The notes below the pieces were generated by a model. That model was given only the letters and a program-made list of their open reading frames with translations. It was not told the origin of the DNA and did no database searches. A stretch of DNA of 51,790 nt from Algibacillus agarilyticus (GTDB lineage: Bacteria > Pseudomonadota > Gammaproteobacteria > Enterobacterales > Alteromonadaceae), in NCBI RefSeq assembly GCF_003286125.1, contig NZ_QMED01000034.1:1-51790 (forward strand). Direction: 5' to 3'. The position numbers and the translations under genes are program-made. Below, piece by piece: positions 47,692 through 51,790 of the stretch. Every line of letters starts with the position of its first letter. Position 1 is the stretch's first letter.

Positions 47692-50600
47692 TTGCCTACG
47701 ATAGAAAACCCAAAAGCCGAAATACTGCCTTTATCCATTAGCCAGTATCAAGTTTGGCTTGATCAAAAACTATACCCAAACAGTTCACATCTAACCACTG
47801 GCGGCATGGGGTTTATCAATGGCCCACTCGACATCTCGTTGTTTCATGAAACAGTAGCCGAACTCGTTAAAGAAAACGATGCATTACGCTTATTACCCTT
47901 ACCAGATGGTACACAGCAAGTTATCAATGATTGGCAAGAAACATTGTTAGAATTTCATGATTTTAGTCAATGTGATGATAGTGAAAAAACGATAGAAGCG
48001 TGGTGGAAAAAAACATACGCCGAAAATATACCGTTAGATGGCAAGCAACGCCCATGGCGAATATATTTATTACGCTCAACTCATGAGCGATATGGCATTG
48101 TCATGAAATACCATCACATCATGATTGATGGTTACAGTACCGCATTAGCCATGAACGGCATGAGCTACATTTATAGTCGGTTAGATAAACAACGCCAAGC
48201 GAAAATATCAGATAATAGTAAAAGTGAAGCATCTCCGCCTGAGGCCCCCGTACAATTCCGCCAATTTATTGAAGAGTCCATTGCTTACCAATCATCAAAA
48301 GCGATTAAACTTGACCAAGCCTATTGGCATAAAATATTTCCAACGCTACCAGAACACCTTTTTGAACCGCGGCACAGTGATGAAAACAAAGCCGTCAATC
48401 AATTGCCCAAAGCACATCATCATCATCAATTTATGCCTATTGAAGAATACTGCTACCTTCAACAATTTTGCAAAGAACACGCCGCAACGACTTATCATTT
48501 ATATCTAGCCGCAACCGTTATCTACTTTGCGCGAGTTCATCATAAAAATGAAATGGTGATAGGGGTGCCAGTCCTTAATCGTTCAGGTAAGCGCTACAAA
48601 TCTACACTGGGTATGTTTACGGTTATCATGCCACTTAAAATCACCTTAGATACAACGGATACCTGCCTTTCAATTATTAAAAAAATAGTCACTGCGTTAA
48701 GGCAGTCGTACCGTCACGCTCGCTACCCTGCGAGTGTTTTAGGCCAAGATCTACAAATGATCCAACAAGGTCGAGATAGAATTTTTGATATCACCCTATC
48801 ATTTGAAAGCACAAACTACAGTGTGACTTATTCGGGCGCACCCACCAGTGAGCCAAGACAAACAATCGATCCCAGTGCGCGTTATCCACTTTCTATTATT
48901 TTATGTGAATTTCATGATTCAGAACCAACTGAATTTATATTATCAGCCAGCGATGATTTTTTTACAGCGCGAGAAACCAGCTTGCTCGCCACTCGGTTAC
49001 AATCGTTAATCAATAACTTAATAGCACAGCCCAATTGCCAATACGAGCAATTGCCTTTGCTGAGTCATGAGGCGCAAAACCAGCAAATTAAACATAAACA
49101 CCAAAACGTAATAGATCATCAAAATGTCACCGCTTTCATCGATTTATTCCAGCAGAACGTTAGCCTAAACCCCAAACAGAATGCGCTCATGTGGGCAGAA
49201 GAAAATGATGACGGCCATCAATATCTTACTCTGAATTACGAGCAACTCAATAAACAAGCAAATCGTTTAGCTCGACATTTATGCACATTAAACATCAAAA
49301 AAGGCGATATTGTTGCTGTCATATTACAACGGCAACCAGAAACCATTGCCGCTTTTCTGGCAATAGCTAAAGTGGGGGCGGCATTTTTACCACTCGACCC
49401 AACCCAGCCTATAAACCGCATAGAACAACAGATGGCATTAAGTCAGAGCGTTATTGCGATCGAAAGCCAAGCTTATTTGCACACCTTAAACCAACCAGAA
49501 ATAACAACCGTGGTGATTGATGATGAAAATGCGCCACTGCATAACTTAACAATAGCGGATCATGATCTCAATATACCCATTTCAGAAAATGATCTAGCCT
49601 ATGTGTTATTCACATCAGGCTCTACAGGTGTGCCTAAAGGTGTATTAATTGAGCATGGCGCATTAAGTAAAAGGTTAGCGTGGTTAGCAAAAACTTTTGA
49701 GTTCACGCCTAATGATATTGCGCTGCAATCAATTCAGTTAAACTTCGATCCCGCTATTATCGAAATATGTTTACCACTCACCCAAGGTGCGCAAATAGCA
49801 CTACCCGGTAAAGGCAAAATAGCACCAACCGATTTAGCTTTTTTAGCCGCTAAGTTTGGCGCGACGCATATTATTTTTGTGCCCACTACCCTTAGGTATT
49901 TCAACCAAACCGCTAATCATTACCCTAACCTTAAACTAAGAATAGCCATTAGCGGTGGCGAAAAATTACCAACCGCGATGGCCAAAGCGTTCACCGATAA
50001 AACAAAAGCCTTACTTTATAATTTTTATGGTCCGACTGAAGCCTGTATTTTTGCAACAACCCATCAATATACCGGTCAGAATACCGATAAATTTGTCCCG
50101 ATAGGAATGCCGGTTGATGACACGCGAATATACATTTTGGACAAAAATTTAGGTTTATTGCCCGAAGGTGAAAAGGGCGAGATTTATATTGGAGGTACCG
50201 CGCTCGCACGTGGTTATTTAAATGATGCCGATTTAACCCAAAGCCAATTTATCAATAACCCTTTTATTCAAAACCAACATCTCTACAAAACAGGCGATTT
50301 AGGCTTCTGGGATCAAAATGGTAACTTACAATACGTGAGTCGGATTGATAACCAAATGAAGCTCAATGGTCAGCGTATTGCATCAGAAGAGATTGAAGCC
50401 GCTTTGCAAGGGGTTCCTAAAATAAAAGCGGCGGCGGTTAAATTAGTTAATAACGCACTGCAGGCCTGGATAGTACTAGCATCCGAAAATACGTTAGATG
50501 AAGCCTTTCAACAAAAAACGATTCAGCATATAAGCCAAATACTGCCAGCTTACATGGTGCCGAAAATCTTTAACCAAATTAATCAAATACCTCAACAGAG

Positions 50601-51648
50601 CAGCGGTAAAACCGACTATAAAGCGCTCGTTCCACAAGCTCTTGATAAAAAAAGCCCAAAACTTAAAAAGCCGATAAATCAACTTGAAGCTACATTACTG
50701 ACATTTTTTAAAAGTACTTTACAAAAAGATGAAATAGGCACTCGTTGTCATTTTTATCAACTGGGGGCTGATTCTATAACCAGTTTGAATTTGATAGCTA
50801 AAATTCAGCAAGCTTTCGGAGAAACAATCCCCCTATCCATATTATTAGCCAATCCGACCGTCGAAACATTAGCACTTAGGCTCGCTAATACCGCCACTAA
50901 AAATGAATTAGCGATCAGTATTGACTTAACCCGCAAAACTGGCCCATCCTCAAAAAAGCAATCGTTGTGGATTGCAGCCTCTGGCCATGGCGACCTCATA
51001 CGTTTCAAATCACTTGCTCAATTACTATCGGCACAATTTAAGGTGCAAATGCTACAACCGGTCAGTAACAACAAAACAGCTAAATCAACCACACAAACGA
51101 TAGAAGCATTAGCGCATCGCTATGCCAATGACATTATTCATCATCATCGGCATGATGAATCTTTTTGTCCAATCATTGCCGGTTTTTCAGTGGGCGGGTT
51201 AACCGCATTAGAAACCGCAAGAATCTTAATAAGTGAAGGTATCAAAATAAAAGGTATTGTGTTAATTGATACGACTTATCCGCGTTTTTTCCTGTGTTTA
51301 TCTTGGTTATGGCGCGTATCCGCGTGGTTAGTTAACACTCTCGGCTTACAAGAACTCAGTATAAATCAACGTCAATTAGGCACATTATTCAGCGACCAAG
51401 GGTTACAAACCCAAATAACCGCACTCAGTCAATATTCACCTAAGGCACTCGATACACCAACAACCTTGATTATTTCATCTGGGTTTAAACCTTGGTATCG
51501 CTATTTATTTAAGCCATGGCAAAAATTACAAAACAAAAATTTAATTGAAAAACATTTATCCGGCTTTCATGGCACTTTATTTGATACTGAGCACGTAGAT
51601 GCGCTGGCGGATATATTCAAAAATATAACCGAGCAAAATACAGAGTAG
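47692..51648 (+). CDS. Single-module non-ribosomal peptide synthetase (C-A-T-TE, EntF-like layout)
   Basis: The 1318-aa protein holds one complete NRPS module. The condensation domain (~12-440) has the active motif HHIMIDG (141-147). The adenylation domain (~480-985) shows FTSGSTG (~640), NFYGPTE (~778), YKTGDLG (~864) and the C-terminal lysine in SGKTDYKAL (~970). The carrier domain carries the phosphopantetheine serine in LGADS (~1028). The thioesterase domain (~1085-1318) has GFSVGG (Ser ~1166), Asp in LIDTTY and His in SGFHGTL. It starts at TTG with TAGGAT upstream. The C domain at the N-terminus implies an acyl or aryl donor supplied from outside. Reading the specificity residues by eye gives roughly D-P-I-I-A-S-F-I-F-K, which I cannot match to a known amino acid. 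Confidence 0.93.
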   Translation: MPTIENPKAEILPLSISQYQVWLDQKLYPNSSHLTTGGMGFINGPLDISLFHETVAELVKENDALRLLPLPDGTQQVINDWQETLLEFHDFSQCDDSEKTIEAWWKKTYAENIPLDGKQRPWRIYLLRSTHERYGIVMKYHHIMIDGYSTALAMNGMSYIYSRLDKQRQAKISDNSKSEASPPEAPVQFRQFIEESIAYQSSKAIKLDQAYWHKIFPTLPEHLFEPRHSDENKAVNQLPKAHHHHQFMPIEEYCYLQQFCKEHAATTYHLYLAATVIYFARVHHKNEMVIGVPVLNRSGKRYKSTLGMFTVIMPLKITLDTTDTCLSIIKKIVTALRQSYRHARYPASVLGQDLQMIQQGRDRIFDITLSFESTNYSVTYSGAPTSEPRQTIDPSARYPLSIILCEFHDSEPTEFILSASDDFFTARETSLLATRLQSLINNLIAQPNCQYEQLPLLSHEAQNQQIKHKHQNVIDHQNVTAFIDLFQQNVSLNPKQNALMWAEENDDGHQYLTLNYEQLNKQANRLARHLCTLNIKKGDIVAVILQRQPETIAAFLAIAKVGAAFLPLDPTQPINRIEQQMALSQSVIAIESQAYLHTLNQPEITTVVIDDENAPLHNLTIADHDLNIPISENDLAYVLFTSGSTGVPKGVLIEHGALSKRLAWLAKTFEFTPNDIALQSIQLNFDPAIIEICLPLTQGAQIALPGKGKIAPTDLAFLAAKFGATHIIFVPTTLRYFNQTANHYPNLKLRIAISGGEKLPTAMAKAFTDKTKALLYNFYGPTEACIFATTHQYTGQNTDKFVPIGMPVDDTRIYILDKNLGLLPEGEKGEIYIGGTALARGYLNDADLTQSQFINNPFIQNQHLYKTGDLGFWDQNGNLQYVSRIDNQMKLNGQRIASEEIEAALQGVPKIKAAAVKLVNNALQAWIVLASENTLDEAFQQKTIQHISQILPAYMVPKIFNQINQIPQQSSGKTDYKALVPQALDKKSPKLKKPINQLEATLLTFFKSTLQKDEIGTRCHFYQLGADSITSLNLIAKIQQAFGETIPLSILLANPTVETLALRLANTATKNELAISIDLTRKTGPSSKKQSLWIAASGHGDLIRFKSLAQLLSAQFKVQMLQPVSNNKTAKSTTQTIEALAHRYANDIIHHHRHDESFCPIIAGFSVGGLTALETARILISEGIKIKGIVLIDTTYPRFFLCLSWLWRVSAWLVNTLGLQELSINQRQLGTLFSDQGLQTQITALSQYSPKALDTPTTLIISSGFKPWYRYLFKPWQKLQNKNLIEKHLSGFHGTLFDTEHVDALADIFKNITEQNTE

Positions 51649-51720
51649 CGTAACTTAAGCCCAGTCAACACCAACAGGTAAAGTATAACTACTATACTCT
51701 AGGTGAATCACTCTGGGTTG

Positions 51721-51742
51721 TGTTCGGGTGTTCGGGTGTTGG
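51721..51742. repeat. Short tandem TGTTCGGG repeat after the NRPS gene
   Basis: Two exact copies of TGTTCGGG plus a partial third (TGTTGG) lie 70 bp beyond the NRPS stop. The final ~140 bases of the window otherwise hold no recognisable gene. They may be the edge of another repeat cut by the window boundary. Confidence 0.5.
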
Positions 51743-51790
51743 AGTAATGGCTTTACGCGATGAGCGTAACAAATGTGGGCGCATCACTAA

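Overview
The window looks like a chromosomal segment of an AT-rich marine gammaproteobacterium of the Alteromonadales, probably Alteromonadaceae or a relative that feeds on algal polysaccharide. The basis is the type of the housekeeping proteins (htpG, adk, ligA, murI, prfC, argS), a six-gene TtpC/TonB2-type energy-transducing operon, a TonB-dependent receptor grouped with flavin-dependent halogenase homologues, a GH43 enzyme with a GPH-family sugar symporter, and several short palindromic repeat families. Genus and species are not resolvable by eye.

Layout. Positions 1-2.7 kb: a partial dispersed repeat, L-2-hydroxyglutarate oxidase and an OmpA-type porin with calcium-binding type-3 repeats. 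2.7-10.1 kb: adk, htpG and the ligA-murI pair (all minus) and yajQ (plus), flanked by two inverted copies of a ~250-bp MITE-like element. A degenerate single-domain GGDEF gene starts right after the second copy. 10.7-15.7 kb (minus): DUF3450, TtpC, ExbB, ExbD, TonB and a TPR protein, a complete TonB2-type system. 15.7-19.5 kb (minus): prfC-argS.

19.9-32.0 kb is a carbohydrate-uptake island: GPH symporter, cytosolic GH43, a divergent regulator with a degenerate Nudix domain, a 1054-aa TonB-dependent receptor and three consecutive halogenase-family genes. The outer two halogenase homologues keep all catalytic motifs; the middle one has lost nearly all of them. The TonB2 system a few kb away could power the receptor.

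32.2-39.3 kb (minus): an RND efflux pump with its adaptor, then rhlE-like helicase, yehS-like DUF1456 and a DUF5062 gene. 39.6-45.0 kb: an octahaem cytochrome with TPRs, a second dispersed repeat, an exported HNH-type nuclease, oxyR, a third MITE family and bluB.

45.2-51.6 kb is the most unusual part. A single-module NRPS (C-A-T-TE, EntF-like layout, TTG start) is divergent from a gene that fuses a FeeM-like N-acyltransferase domain to a complete Crp-type cNMP-binding/helix-turn-helix regulator. The fusion gene overlaps the start of a SAM methyltransferase gene by 4 nt. The shared 412-bp intergenic region holds two clean inverted repeats that are candidate operators. I read this as a possible self-regulated, cAMP-responsive acyl-aminoacid or lipopeptide pathway. 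The domains are visible in the sequence; the pathway is inference.
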